This document shows, piece after piece, positions 17,405 to 26,079 of a stretch of 64,000 bases of DNA. Every line of letters begins with the position of its first letter. Position 1 is the stretch's first letter. The notes beneath the pieces were generated by a model, which was not told the DNA's origin, ran no database searches, and saw nothing but the letters and a program-made list of their open reading frames with translations. This stretch comes from Streptomyces sp. NBC_01454 (lineage in GTDB: Bacteria > Actinomycetota > Actinomycetes > Streptomycetales > Streptomycetaceae): contig NZ_CP109460.1 in assembly GCF_036227565.1 (NCBI RefSeq), positions 4,960,001 through 5,024,000 on the forward strand. The letters are read 5' to 3'. Position numbers and translations under genes: made by a program.

Positions 17405-18448
17405 ATGGCCAGGCCCAATAAGCGCACCACCCTCCGCGAGGTGGCCGAGGCCACCGGACTCTCCACCGCAGCCGTCTCCTACGCCCTGCGCGGCAAGCAC
17501 GTCTCCAAGGAGACCGAGGAGCGGGTGCGCAAGGCCGCCGCGGAGCTCGGCTACGAGGCGGACCCGATCGCCCGTGCGCTGGTCAGCGGCAGGACGAGCA
17601 CGGTCGGCGTGCTCGCCGGCGATCTGCAGGATCTGTGGCAGCAGCAGCTGATGGCGGCCATAGGGCGCGAGCTGCTGGCCGGCGACCGCTATGCGCTGAT
17701 CCTGGACGCCGGCGGCGACCCCGAGCGCGAGCTGTCCCTCGCCAAGCAGCTGCGCGACCAGCGGGTGGACGGCCTCCTGGTCTCCCCGGTCGACCCGTCC
17801 GCCGAGGGCTGGTCGAAGATCGCCGACGCCGTGCCGGTGGTCTCCATCGGCGACGCCCTGAGCCGGGCCCGCACGGCGGGCGAGGTGCTCTTCGACAACC
17901 GTGCCGGCATCGACGCCGTCCTGGACTACCTCCGCGGTCTGGGCCACCGCCGGATCACCGTGCTGACGCCCACCGGCCCCTCCACCCCCGACCGCCCGGC
18001 CGACGTCTATGTGCGCGAGGCCGCCGACCGGCTCGGCATCGAGGTCGAAGTCCTGCCCTGCGCCCAGGAGTTGGGCGAGGCGACCGCGATGGCCCGCCGG
18101 GTCCTGACCAACAGCCCGGACGGCCGCCCGGCCGGGACCTCGGCACTCACCGCGCCCACCGCCGTCTTCTGCTTCTCCGACTCCATCGCCTACGGCGTCT
18201 ACGCGGCCGCCGCCGAGGCCGCCCTGACCGTCGGCCGCGACCTCTCCGTCGTCGGCTTCGACGACCACCCCGTCTCCCGGGTCCTCACCCCGCCGCTGAC
18301 CACCGTCGACTGGGGCCTGGGCGAGATCGCCAAGGAGGCCGCCCGGCTCGCGGTCGCCGCGATCGAGGGCCGCCGGGTCCGCCGCAAGCGCATCCTGTGC
18401 GCCCCGCGCCTCTCGGAGCGGGGGTCGGCGGGGGAGGTGCGGGGGTAG
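17405..18448 (+). CDS. LacI-family transcriptional regulator
   Basis: 347 residues. The N-terminal helix-turn-helix reads TTLREVAEATGLSTAAVSYAL (about residues 8-28) and is followed by the hinge helix region (DPIARALVSGRTSTVGVL). The rest is a periplasmic-binding-protein-like sensor with two lobes ending VGFDDHPVSRVLTPPLTTVD, a family signature. The start at 17405 lies seven bases after TAGGCT and lacks a ribosome site, so it may be leaderless. It probably represses the divergent amidohydrolase/cysteine dioxygenase operon through the palindromes at 17262-17299, and itself. The effector is unknown. Confidence 0.9.
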   Translation: MARPNKRTTLREVAEATGLSTAAVSYALRGKHVSKETEERVRKAAAELGYEADPIARALVSGRTSTVGVLAGDLQDLWQQQLMAAIGRELLAGDRYALILDAGGDPERELSLAKQLRDQRVDGLLVSPVDPSAEGWSKIADAVPVVSIGDALSRARTAGEVLFDNRAGIDAVLDYLRGLGHRRITVLTPTGPSTPDRPADVYVREAADRLGIEVEVLPCAQELGEATAMARRVLTNSPDGRPAGTSALTAPTAVFCFSDSIAYGVYAAAAEAALTVGRDLSVVGFDDHPVSRVLTPPLTTVDWGLGEIAKEAARLAVAAIEGRRVRRKRILCAPRLSERGSAGEVRG

Positions 18449-18603
18449 GCACGGGAGGCGCGGCGGGCGTGTGCGGTCCGCCGGGCGGGCCCGTCCTGCG
18501 GCTGCGTGGCCCCGCGCCGGGGAGCAGACTGGTGCCGGGTGCTCCGGTACGGTCGGGGCGTGTGGGGCGGTGGCCGACCGACAGGCGGATGGACGGGTTC
18601 TTG

Positions 18604-19635
18604 ATGAAGCGTTCCGCGACGAGTGAGATCACGGTGGAGAGCGCGGCCGGGGACGGCGGCGCACCGGACGCCGCGCACGGCGAGCTGGCGGACCGCCTGG
18701 AGGCGCACCGCACGGAGCTGACCGGCTACTGCTACCGGATGCTGGGGTCGGCGTTCGAGGCCGAGGACGCCGTGCAGGAGACGATGGTGCGGGCCTGGCG
18801 CGGCCACGACCGGTTCGAGGGGCGGGCCTCGCTGCGCTCCTGGCTCTACCGCATCGCCACCAATGTCTGTCTGGACCTGCTCAAGGGCAGCCAACGCCGG
18901 GCGCGGCCGATGGATCTCGCCTCCCCCGCGAGCGTGGACACCCCCATCGGCACGGGACTGCCCGAGGCGACGTGGATCGGACCGGTCCCCGACACGCGGG
19001 TGCTGGCGTCCGCCGGGGATCCCGCGGAGAGGGCAGTCGCCCGGGAGTCGGTCCGGCTCGCGTTCATCGCCGCGCTCCAGCGGCTGGCGCCCCGGCAGCG
19101 GGCGGTGCTCATCCTGCGGGAGGTGCTGAGCTGGTCGGCGCGCGAGGTCGCGGAGCTGCTGGGCAGCTCGGTCGCCTCGGTCAACAGCGCGCTGCAGCGG
19201 GCCCGGGCCACGCTCGCCGCGTCCGCCGACGCCGACGAGGAACCCCCGGGGCCGCTGGACGACACCCAGCAGGCGCTGCTGCGGCGCTATGTCGACGCCT
19301 TCGAACGCTTCGACCTGGACGCCCTCACGGCCCTGCTGCACGAGGACTCCACGCTGTCCATGCCGCCGTACGAGCTGTGGCTGCGCGGCCGTGAGGACTT
19401 CCTGGCGTGGCTGCGCGGGCCGGGCTGCGGCTGTGCGGGGTCGCATCTGGTGCCGGTCGCGGCGAACGGCCGCCCGGCGTTCGGGCAGTACCGCGCGGAC
19501 GGCCTGCCCTGGGCGATCCAGGTCCTCGACCTCGCGGACGGCCGGATCACCGCGCTGCACTCGTTCCTGGACACCGAGCGGCTCTTCCCGCTGTTCGGAC
19601 TGCCGCTCAAGTACGGCGGCCCGGCGCCCGCGTGA
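18604..19635 (+). CDS. ECF sigma factor with C-terminal SnoaL-like domain (SigG/SigJ-like)
   Basis: 343 residues. Region 2 is ELTGYCYRMLGSAFEAEDAV followed by VQETMVRAWRG and WLYRIATNVCLDLL (about residues 35-100). Region 4 is QRLAPRQRAVLILREVLSWS followed by AREVAELLGSSVASVNSALQRA (about 155-200). The last 120 residues form a SnoaL/NTF2-like domain (RRYVDAFERFDLDALTALLHEDS). Sigma factors of this kind have no separate anti-sigma factor next door; the extra domain modulates activity or binds a ligand. The N-terminal 30 residues are low complexity. The start is uncertain: ATG 18604, or the in-frame ATG at 18589 with AGGCGG just before it. The gene is convergent with the importer operon. Confidence 0.88.
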   Translation: MKRSATSEITVESAAGDGGAPDAAHGELADRLEAHRTELTGYCYRMLGSAFEAEDAVQETMVRAWRGHDRFEGRASLRSWLYRIATNVCLDLLKGSQRRARPMDLASPASVDTPIGTGLPEATWIGPVPDTRVLASAGDPAERAVARESVRLAFIAALQRLAPRQRAVLILREVLSWSAREVAELLGSSVASVNSALQRARATLAASADADEEPPGPLDDTQQALLRRYVDAFERFDLDALTALLHEDSTLSMPPYELWLRGREDFLAWLRGPGCGCAGSHLVPVAANGRPAFGQYRADGLPWAIQVLDLADGRITALHSFLDTERLFPLFGLPLKYGGPAPA

Positions 19636-19656
19636 GGCGTGCGGCCGCCGCCCGCC

Positions 19657-20583
19657 TCAGCCCAGCTTGTGCTTCTTCAGCCAGGCGGCCGCCACCCGGT
19701 CCGGGTCCTGCTTCTCCTTGTCGACCAGGCGGTTGAGCTCGGTGAGGTCGGGCGTGGTCAGGGCGTTGCCCAGCCGGGCGAGGGCCTTGCGGACCCTGGC
19801 GTCGGCCTTGCGGGCGGCGATCAGCGGGACGATGTGCTGGGCGGGGATCAGATGCTTGGGGTCCGCCAGCAGCACCCAGCCGTTCTCCGCGGTGTCGACA
19901 TCGGTGGTGAAGACGTTGGCGATGTCGATGTCGCCCTTCTTCAGGGCGCCCTTGACCAGCGGACCGGACGAGTCCAGCGCCTTGAACTCCTTGAACTCCA
20001 CGCCGTATTGGTCCTTCAGGCCGACGAGCCCGACGACCCGCTTCTTCATCTCCGCGGCCGCGCCGAAGATCAGCTTGCCGTTGACCTTGCGGAGATCGTC
20101 GAGCGTCTTCAGGCCGTAGCGGTCGGCGGTCCGCCGGGTCACGGCGAAGCTGTCCCGGTCCTCGGCGGACGCGTACGGAAGGACCTCCAGGCCGTCGGGC
20201 AGCACGGTGGTCAGCGCGTTCTGCATCGCGCCGGCCTCGGTCGCGGTGGCCTTCTTGTCGAGGTAGAGCAGCAGGCTGCCCTGGTACTCGGGGAGCAGAT
20301 CGATATCGCCGGAGCGCAGCGCCGGGACCACGATCTCGCGGGAGCCGAGGTTGGGCCGGACCGTCGTCTTGACCCCGGCGGCGTTCAGCACCCCCGCGTA
20401 GAGGTAGCCGAGGACCTGGTTCTCGGTGAAGTTGGCGGTGCCGATGACCAGTCCGCCACCGCTGCTGCCGCCGTCGCCGCCGGCGCCGTCCCCCTTGAGG
20501 GAGGTGATGCCGGAGGAGCAGGCGGCCAGCAGCGGGGCCGAGGCGCCGGCCAGGAGGGTGGTCAGGACGGTACGACGGTTCAT
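19657..20583 (-). CDS. Betaine-type ABC transporter substrate-binding lipoprotein (OpuCC/OsmF-like)
   Basis: 308 residues. A Tat-like twin-arginine start (MNRRTVLTT) and the lipobox LLAAC (Cys22) mark a lipoprotein. The mature part is a type II binding protein for quaternary amines: VIGTANFTENQVLGYLYAGV, GDIDLLPEYQGSLL and GDIDIANVFTTDVDT are typical of OpuCC/ProX/OsmF relatives. It captures the substrate outside the cell and delivers it to the two permeases. The ATG at 20583 has GAGGAG seven bases upstream. It is the last of four genes in the operon. Glycine betaine or choline would be the default substrate; the nearby histidine-lyase homologue raises the option of a histidine-derived betaine. 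Confidence 0.88.
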   Translation of the reverse strand: MNRRTVLTTLLAGASAPLLAACSSGITSLKGDGAGGDGGSSGGGLVIGTANFTENQVLGYLYAGVLNAAGVKTTVRPNLGSREIVVPALRSGDIDLLPEYQGSLLLYLDKKATATEAGAMQNALTTVLPDGLEVLPYASAEDRDSFAVTRRTADRYGLKTLDDLRKVNGKLIFGAAAEMKKRVVGLVGLKDQYGVEFKEFKALDSSGPLVKGALKKGDIDIANVFTTDVDTAENGWVLLADPKHLIPAQHIVPLIAARKADARVRKALARLGNALTTPDLTELNRLVDKEKQDPDRVAAAWLKKHKLG

Positions 20584-20627
20584 GGGCGGGCTCCTCGGTG
20601 CGTACGTGGGGGCGGGGCGGCGGATGC

Positions 20628-21299
20628 TCAGCGGGCGGCGGCCGGGCGGCCGCGGAACAGCAGCCGCGTCAGGCCGCCCAGGGCCAGATCGGCGACGACG
20701 GCGAGCGCGGCGACCAGCACCGCCCCGCCGAGGACCTGCACCAGGTCGCGCTGCGCCAGGCCGTCGAAGACATAGCGGCCCAGCCCGCCGAAGCTGACGT
20801 AGGCGGCGATCGTGGCGGTGGCGACGACCTGCACGGTCGCCAGCCGCACACCGGTCATGATCAGCGGCAGCGCGAGCGGGATCTCGACCTGCCACAGGAT
20901 CTGGCGGCCGCGCAGCCCCACGCCCTTGGCGGCGTCCTTGACCTCGGGGTCGACGGCCGCCATCCCCGCGTAGGTATTGGTGATGATCACCGGCACGGCG
21001 AGCGCGACCAGGGACACGTACACCGGCCACACGCTCAGTCCGCCGGCCAGGAAGACCAGCGTGACCAGGCCGACGGTGGGCAGCGCCCGGCCGAAGGAGG
21101 CGAGGTTGACGGCGAGGAAGGCGCCACGGCCGGTGTGCCCGATGAGCAGCCCCACCGGCAGCGCGATCAGGGCCGCGGCGAGGGTGGCGAGCACCGAATA
21201 TTCCAGGTGCTCCAGGATGCGGGTGGCGATGCCCTCGGGGCCGGACCACTGGGCGGAACTGGTCAGCCAGGCGGCGAGGTTCTTCAGGAGTTCGAGCAT
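20628..21299 (-). CDS. ABC transporter permease (OpuCD/ProW-like)
   Basis: 223 residues with about six membrane helices. The cytoplasmic EAA-type coupling loop includes MAAVDPEVKDAAKGVGLRG, followed by QILWQVEIPLALPLIMTGVR, which is characteristic of quaternary amine permeases. It lies seven bases after the partner permease gene and 44 bases before the binding-protein gene. Both permeases have the same architecture, as in OpuB/OpuC systems that use a heterodimer. Confidence 0.88.
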   Translation of the reverse strand: MLELLKNLAAWLTSSAQWSGPEGIATRILEHLEYSVLATLAAALIALPVGLLIGHTGRGAFLAVNLASFGRALPTVGLVTLVFLAGGLSVWPVYVSLVALAVPVIITNTYAGMAAVDPEVKDAAKGVGLRGRQILWQVEIPLALPLIMTGVRLATVQVVATATIAAYVSFGGLGRYVFDGLAQRDLVQVLGGAVLVAALAVVADLALGGLTRLLFRGRPAAAR

Positions 21300-21306
21300 C
21301 GGGGCG

Positions 21307-21981
21307 TCACGCTCGCTTCCGCAGCTTGGGACGACGCGGCCCGGAGGTGCCGCGCAGCCAGGGGGTGCACAGCCACTGGACGGTCACCAGCACCGCGTCG
21401 GCGACCAGGGCGAGCAGCAGGGTCAGGGCCACCCCGGCGATGACCGGGGTGGGGAAGTTGCGCTGGAAGCCGTCGGTGAAGAGCTGGCCGAGGCCGCCGT
21501 ATCCGATGTAACTCGCCACGCTGACCAGGGAGATGGACATGACGGTGGCGACCCGCACGCCCGCCATGATCACCGGGAGGGCGAGCGGCAGCTCGACGGT
21601 GAGCAGGGTGCGCAGCGGCGTGGTCCCCATCGCCTGGGAGGCCTCCCGGGCCCGGGCCGGGACCGCGTCCAGCCCCTCGACGGTGTTCCGTACCAGTACC
21701 ACCAAGGTGTACGCGGTCAGGCCGGTGATCGCGGTGGTCCGGGTCAGCCCGGTGACCGGCAGCAGGAGGACGAAGAAGGCGAGGGAGGGGATGGTGTAGA
21801 GGATGTTGGACGCGCCGAGCACGAAGCCGCGCAGCGGCCGTACGCGGTGCGCGAGGACCGCCAGCGGCAGCGCGATCAGCAGGCCGAAGAGGACGGCGGG
21901 CACGGCGGTGGCGAGGTGGTCCGCGGTGAGGCGGGCCATCTCGCCGGTGTGGTCGGGGAACCAGCCCCACTCGATGGTCAT
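21307..21981 (-). CDS. ABC transporter permease (OpuCB/ProW-like)
   Basis: 224 residues, about six membrane helices, with the coupling-loop sequence REASQAMGTTPLRTLLTVEL ahead of PLALPVIMAGVRVATVMSI. Its ATG overlaps the stop of the ATPase gene by four bases (ATGA), so expression is coupled. It pairs with the permease encoded next, forming the membrane channel of a betaine-type importer. An early segment, TRTTAITGLTAYTLVVLVRN, is also family-typical. Confidence 0.88.
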   Translation of the reverse strand: MTIEWGWFPDHTGEMARLTADHLATAVPAVLFGLLIALPLAVLAHRVRPLRGFVLGASNILYTIPSLAFFVLLLPVTGLTRTTAITGLTAYTLVVLVRNTVEGLDAVPARAREASQAMGTTPLRTLLTVELPLALPVIMAGVRVATVMSISLVSVASYIGYGGLGQLFTDGFQRNFPTPVIAGVALTLLLALVADAVLVTVQWLCTPWLRGTSGPRRPKLRKRA

Positions 21982-23153
21982 GCGGGGCGCTCCGCGGCGT
22001 CCTCGGCCGGGCGGGGCGCGGCGTCCTCGGGGGGCCGTTCGCCGGCGGCCGTCGCCCGGCCGGCCTCCGCATGGCTGCGGCCGGCCCGTTCGTGGATGGC
22101 GTCGCGGGAGGTGAGGCCCCTCAGCACGCCGTCGGCGGTGACCCGGGCGACGGCGCCGGCGGGGGAGGAGACCGCCTCGTTGAGCGCGGAGAGCAGGGAG
22201 TCGGTGTCGCGCAGCGGCCGGACGGCCTCCAGGGGGGCCTCGCCGGCCGTGCCGCCGGAGGGCAGGGCGTCGGTGTCCAGCCAGCCCAGCGGTTCGCGGC
22301 GCGGGGAGGTCACCAGGCGCCAGCGGTCCCCGTCGCGGGGTATGCCGCCGACCGGTTCGTCCGTGCGTATCTCCCCGCCGGGCGCGTGGGGGACGTCCGC
22401 GAGGTCGGTGAGCGAGAGCAGCTTGAGGCCGCGCTCGGCGCCCAGGAAGCCGGCGACGAAGTCATCGGCGGGGCGCGCGAGCAGCTCGGCGGGCTCCGCG
22501 CACTGGACGAGCCGGCCGCCGGAGCGGAAGACCGCGATCCGGTCGCCCAGGCGGACCGCCTCGTCGATGTCGTGGGTGACGAAGACGACGGTCTTGCGCA
22601 GCTCCTCCTGGAGCCGCAGCAGCTCGTTCTGCAGCTGGGTGCGCACCACGGGGTCGACGGCGCCGAACGGCTCGTCCATCAGCAGCACCGGCGGGTCGGC
22701 GGCGAGCGCGCGGGCCACGCCGACGCGCTGCTGCTGGCCGCCGGAGAGCTGGTGCGGATAGCGCTTGCCGGCGTCGGCGGGCAGGCCGACCAGCTCCAGC
22801 AGCTCGCCGGCGCGGGCGCGGGCCTTGCGCCGGCCCCAGCCCAGCAGCAGCGGGACGGTCGCGATGTTGTCCAGGATCGTACGGTGAGGGAAGAGGCCGG
22901 ACTGCTGGATGACATAGCCGATGCCGCGGCGCAGCTCGGCGGCGTCCGTCTCCAGGATGTCGCGGCCGCCGACGCTGATGGTGCCGGAGGTCGGCTCCAC
23001 CATGCGGTTGACCATCCGCAGGGTGGTCGTCTTGCCGCACCCCGAGGATCCGACGAGGACGGTGACGCCGCCTTCGGGGAGGTCAAGGGACAGCTCGTCC
23101 ACGGCGGTCGTGCCGTTCGGGTATCGCTTGCTGACTGCGTCGAACTTGATCAT
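21978..23153 (-). CDS. Betaine-type ABC transporter ATP-binding protein with CBS region (OpuCA-like)
   Basis: 391 residues. Walker A is GSSGCGKTTT (Lys41), the signature is LSGGQQQR near residue 137, and Walker B is PPVLLMDEPFGAVD. After the ATPase core, residues about 245-360 form a CBS-like regulatory region (LRDTDSLLSALNEAVSSPAG and GVLRGLTSRDAIHE), which in OpuA/OpuC systems senses ionic strength or nucleotides. The C-terminal 30 residues are low complexity. The ATG at 23153 (MIKFDAVSKRYPNG) is chosen over an upstream in-frame start. It is the first gene of the operon and divergent from the lyase gene. The upstream region carries the motif shared with hutU and the NCS1 permease. Confidence 0.9.
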   Translation of the reverse strand: MIKFDAVSKRYPNGTTAVDELSLDLPEGGVTVLVGSSGCGKTTTLRMVNRMVEPTSGTISVGGRDILETDAAELRRGIGYVIQQSGLFPHRTILDNIATVPLLLGWGRRKARARAGELLELVGLPADAGKRYPHQLSGGQQQRVGVARALAADPPVLLMDEPFGAVDPVVRTQLQNELLRLQEELRKTVVFVTHDIDEAVRLGDRIAVFRSGGRLVQCAEPAELLARPADDFVAGFLGAERGLKLLSLTDLADVPHAPGGEIRTDEPVGGIPRDGDRWRLVTSPRREPLGWLDTDALPSGGTAGEAPLEAVRPLRDTDSLLSALNEAVSSPAGAVARVTADGVLRGLTSRDAIHERAGRSHAEAGRATAAGERPPEDAAPRPAEDAAERPA

Positions 23154-23172
23154 CCGCTGCCCCTTGCCCGGC

Positions 23173-23220
23173 CTGCATATGGTCATGCAGAGTCTTAGGC
23201 ACGTGAATAGAAGTCAATAG
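23173..23220 (-). promoter_or_regulatory. Promoter and shared motif of the betaine-type importer operon
   Basis: Minus strand: CTATTGACT supplies a -35 TTGACT, followed by CTATTCACGTG, then TAAGAC as a possible -10. The plus-strand view shows GTGAATAG (23203) and TCAATAG (23214). An inverted repeat CTGCAT (23173-23178)/ATGCAG (23185-23190) follows toward the gene. The same elements in the same order occur before the NCS1 permease, and GTGAATAG recurs at the hutU promoter. The site lies in the 173-bp divergent gap with the lyase gene. Confidence 0.6.
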
Positions 23221-23326
23221 GTGGAAGTAAATCGCCTGTTACCTCGCCTGTTACTTCGCTTCACCGTACGGAACGAGGTGTCGGACTTACGTCTACAAAT
23301 GGCGCTATAAGAGGGAGTTGAGCCCC

Positions 23327-24832
23327 TTGGTTTCTCATATGCTGGACACCTACCGACGGGGCGACCGGCGCATCACGCTCGACGGCACCGCCCTGAACAC
23401 GGCCGACATCGCCGCCCTCGCGGAGCGCACCGCCCACCCCGCCGAGCCGGACCCCAAGGCGTTCGCCCGCGCCGAGGAGTCCTGGGAGACCGCCCGCCGC
23501 CTCACCGCCACCGGCCGGGTCTACGGGCGCAGCACCGGCGTCGGCGCCAACCGCACCGAGGACGTCGGGGCCGCCGGCGCCGCCGGTGCCGACCACGGAT
23601 TGCGGCTGCTGCGCAGCCACGCCGGCGCGATCGGCGACCCGCTGCCCGCCCGGGAGGTCCGCGCGATGCTCGCCGTGCGCGCCAACCAGCTGCTGGCGGG
23701 CGGCGCCGGCCTGCACCCCGCCGTCATCACCGCGCTGCTCACCGCCCTGGACACCGGGGCGCACCCGGTCGTCCACGAGCACGGCGCGGTCGGCACCGGC
23801 GATCTGGCCGCCCTCGCCCAGACCGGCCTCGCGCTGGTCGGCGAACACCCCTGGCACTGCGCCCCCGGCGCCCGCGCCCCCGCCCCCATCGCCCTGGACA
23901 ACAACGACGCCCTCGCCCTGATCAGCAGCAACGCCCTCACCCTCGGCCAGTCCGCGCTCGCCCTCGACGAACTGCGGCGGCTGCTCGCCGCCTCCCTTCC
24001 CGTCGCCGCGCTCTCCCTGCTCGCGGTCGGCGGTTCCTACGAACCCTTCGCCGAGCCGGTGATGCGCGCCCGCCCGCACCCCGGCTGCGCGGCCGCCGCC
24101 ACCCGGCTGCGCGCCCTCTCCGGCGTCCCGCCCCGTCCCGCGCCGCCGCTCGGCCGCATCCAGGACCCCTACGGCTTCCGCTGCCTCCCGCAGATCCACG
24201 GGCCCGCACTGGACGCCGCCGACACCCTCGACGGGGTGCTGACCATCGAGGTGAACGCCGCCGCCGAAAACCCCCTGATCAGCATCGAGGACCAGGCCGC
24301 CTACCACCACGGCAACTTCTACGCCGCCCACACCGGGCTCGCCCTGGACACCTTCCGGCTGGCGGTGCTGCAGACCGCCCGGCTCTCCACCGCCCGGCTC
24401 GCCGCGCTCTCCGAGCCGGACTTCACCCGGCTGCGGCCGTTCCTGGGCGACGCGGCGCCGGCCAGCTCCGGCGTGATGATCCTCGAATACGCGGCCGGCG
24501 CGGCGCTCGGCGAGATGCGCGAGGTCTCCTACCCGGCCTCGCTCGGCCATGCCGTCCTCTCCCGCGGCGTCGAGGAACAGGCCAGCTTCGCCTCCCTGGG
24601 AGCCCGCCAGACCCTGCGTGCCTGCACCTACTACCGCCAGATCCTCGCCTGCGAACTCGTCGCCGCCGTACGGGCCTTGCGGATGCGCTCCCTGGAACCC
24701 GAACCGGACCTCCCCCTCGCCACCGCCTTCCGGCGCGCGGCCGGGGCCCTCGACCCGCGGATGGAGGACCGCCCGCTGACCGATGATGTGGCGGTGGCGG
24801 CGGGGCTGCTGGAAGAGCTGGCGGAGCTGTGA
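23327..24832 (+). CDS. Histidine/aromatic ammonia-lyase family protein with altered MIO triad
   Basis: 501 residues, the length of histidine ammonia-lyase. Family marks are the catalytic tyrosine region VYGRSTGVGANR (Tyr66), LALISSNALTLGQ, GRIQDPYGFRCLPQIHG (compare QDPYSLRCQPQ in HAL) and AENPLI. The position of the Ala-Ser-Gly triad that cyclises to the MIO cofactor reads GAVGTGDLAALA, i.e. Gly156-Thr157-Gly158, so cofactor formation is doubtful. HAL-family enzymes that do without MIO exist; ergothionase, which eliminates trimethylamine from ergothioneine, is a candidate relative from memory. The TTG at 23327 has GGAG nine bases upstream; TTG 23318 and ATG 23339 fit less well. It is divergent from the importer, and the RpiR gene follows. 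Confidence 0.82.
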   Translation: MVSHMLDTYRRGDRRITLDGTALNTADIAALAERTAHPAEPDPKAFARAEESWETARRLTATGRVYGRSTGVGANRTEDVGAAGAAGADHGLRLLRSHAGAIGDPLPAREVRAMLAVRANQLLAGGAGLHPAVITALLTALDTGAHPVVHEHGAVGTGDLAALAQTGLALVGEHPWHCAPGARAPAPIALDNNDALALISSNALTLGQSALALDELRRLLAASLPVAALSLLAVGGSYEPFAEPVMRARPHPGCAAAATRLRALSGVPPRPAPPLGRIQDPYGFRCLPQIHGPALDAADTLDGVLTIEVNAAAENPLISIEDQAAYHHGNFYAAHTGLALDTFRLAVLQTARLSTARLAALSEPDFTRLRPFLGDAAPASSGVMILEYAAGAALGEMREVSYPASLGHAVLSRGVEEQASFASLGARQTLRACTYYRQILACELVAAVRALRMRSLEPEPDLPLATAFRRAAGALDPRMEDRPLTDDVAVAAGLLEELAEL

Positions 24833-24999
24833 GCGCCACGGCGGGCGGCGGGCCGCTTCCGGCCGGGTGGCCGGGATCGGGGCCGGGGCCCCGGGTACGG
24901 CCGGATCCCGACGCCTGTCCCGGACCGGAGCGGGCCGGGAATTCCGTACAGTCGGTCGACACAGGACAAGGCCCCCGACCGGGCCGGGAAGAAGAGGCG

Positions 25000-25950
25000 A
25001 TGAGCGGGGACGGGGACAACGGCGGCGGGGCGCGGGGCGCGCGGGTCGCGACGGGCGGTGCGAGCGCTGCCGGCGTCGAGGGCGATGCGGCTGTCGCGGG
25101 CCGTGCGACCGGTACGGGCACCGGGACCGCCGCCCGTCTGCAGAAGCTCTTCGAGGGGCACCGGCTGACGCCCACCCAGCGCCGGATCGCGCACTGCATG
25201 GTGCGCCGGGCCGCCGATGCCCCCTTCCTCTCCAGCGTCGAACTGGCCGAACTCGCCGGCGTCAGCCAGCCGTCCGTCACCCGCTTCGCGGTCGCCCTGG
25301 GCTTCGACGGCTACCCGGCGCTGCGCCGTCATCTGCGCGAGGTGGCCCCCACCGGGGAAGCCGCCGAGGCCGGCAGCGCCAACGAGTACCAGCAGGCCGT
25401 CCAGGCGGAGATCGACAACCTCCGTCAGCTCGCCGCCGCCCTCACCGACCCGGCGCCGGTGGCCGAGGCGGGCCGCCTCTTCGCCGCCTCCCGCCCGCTG
25501 CTCGTCCTCGGGCTGCGCGCCGCCACCGCCCAGGCCGCGGGCTTCACCTACTTCGCCCGCAAGGTCCACCCCGACGTCCGGCTCCTGGACGAGGGCGGCA
25601 CCATGCTCACCGACCGCATCGACGCCGCCGCGCGCGCCGGCGCGAGCGCGCTGCTCTGCTTCGCCCTGCCCCGCCACCCGCGCGAGGTCGTCGAGGCGCT
25701 GGAATACGCCCGCACCGCCGGGCTGCGTGTCGTCACCGTCGCCGACAGCGCTTTCGCCCCCGTCGCCCACCACACCGACCTCCTCCTCCCCGCCCCCGTC
25801 GGCACCGGGCTGTCCTTCGACACGGCGTGTGCCCCCATGCTGCTGGGCCGGGTCCTGCTGGAGGCGATGTGCGACGCCCTCCCGGACGCCCAGGCCCGCC
25901 TGGAGGAATTCGACGCGAGGGCGGCGGAACGCGGGCTGTTCGTCGAGTGA
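25000..25950 (+). CDS. RpiR/MurR-family transcriptional regulator (HTH + SIS)
   Basis: 316 residues. After a disordered Gly/Ala-rich N-terminus of about 45 residues comes the RpiR helix-turn-helix (LTPTQRRIAHCMVRRA, then LSSVELAELAGVSQPSVTRF), and from about residue 150 a SIS domain (RPLLVLGLRAATAQAAGFTY to FDTACAPMLLGRVLLEA). RpiR regulators normally sense phosphosugars, but some in actinobacteria and proteobacteria control amino acid or histidine use. The ATG at 25000 follows AGAGG closely; an in-frame ATG at 24829 would overlap the lyase stop by four bases, so coupling is an alternative. It is the best local candidate for the factor that reads the shared YATTCAC motif. Confidence 0.85.
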   Translation: MSGDGDNGGGARGARVATGGASAAGVEGDAAVAGRATGTGTGTAARLQKLFEGHRLTPTQRRIAHCMVRRAADAPFLSSVELAELAGVSQPSVTRFAVALGFDGYPALRRHLREVAPTGEAAEAGSANEYQQAVQAEIDNLRQLAAALTDPAPVAEAGRLFAASRPLLVLGLRAATAQAAGFTYFARKVHPDVRLLDEGGTMLTDRIDAAARAGASALLCFALPRHPREVVEALEYARTAGLRVVTVADSAFAPVAHHTDLLLPAPVGTGLSFDTACAPMLLGRVLLEAMCDALPDAQARLEEFDARAAERGLFVE

Positions 25951-26079
25951 GGGCCCGGTAGCCCGGGAGCGGGCGTCGCGCCGTCTCAGGGAATCCTCAT
26001 CCCGGCTGGCTACGATCCGCCGCCGTACGGCTGTGCGGACAGAAGGGGGCACAGCGGTCTCGGGGCGAGGAGGTCTGTC

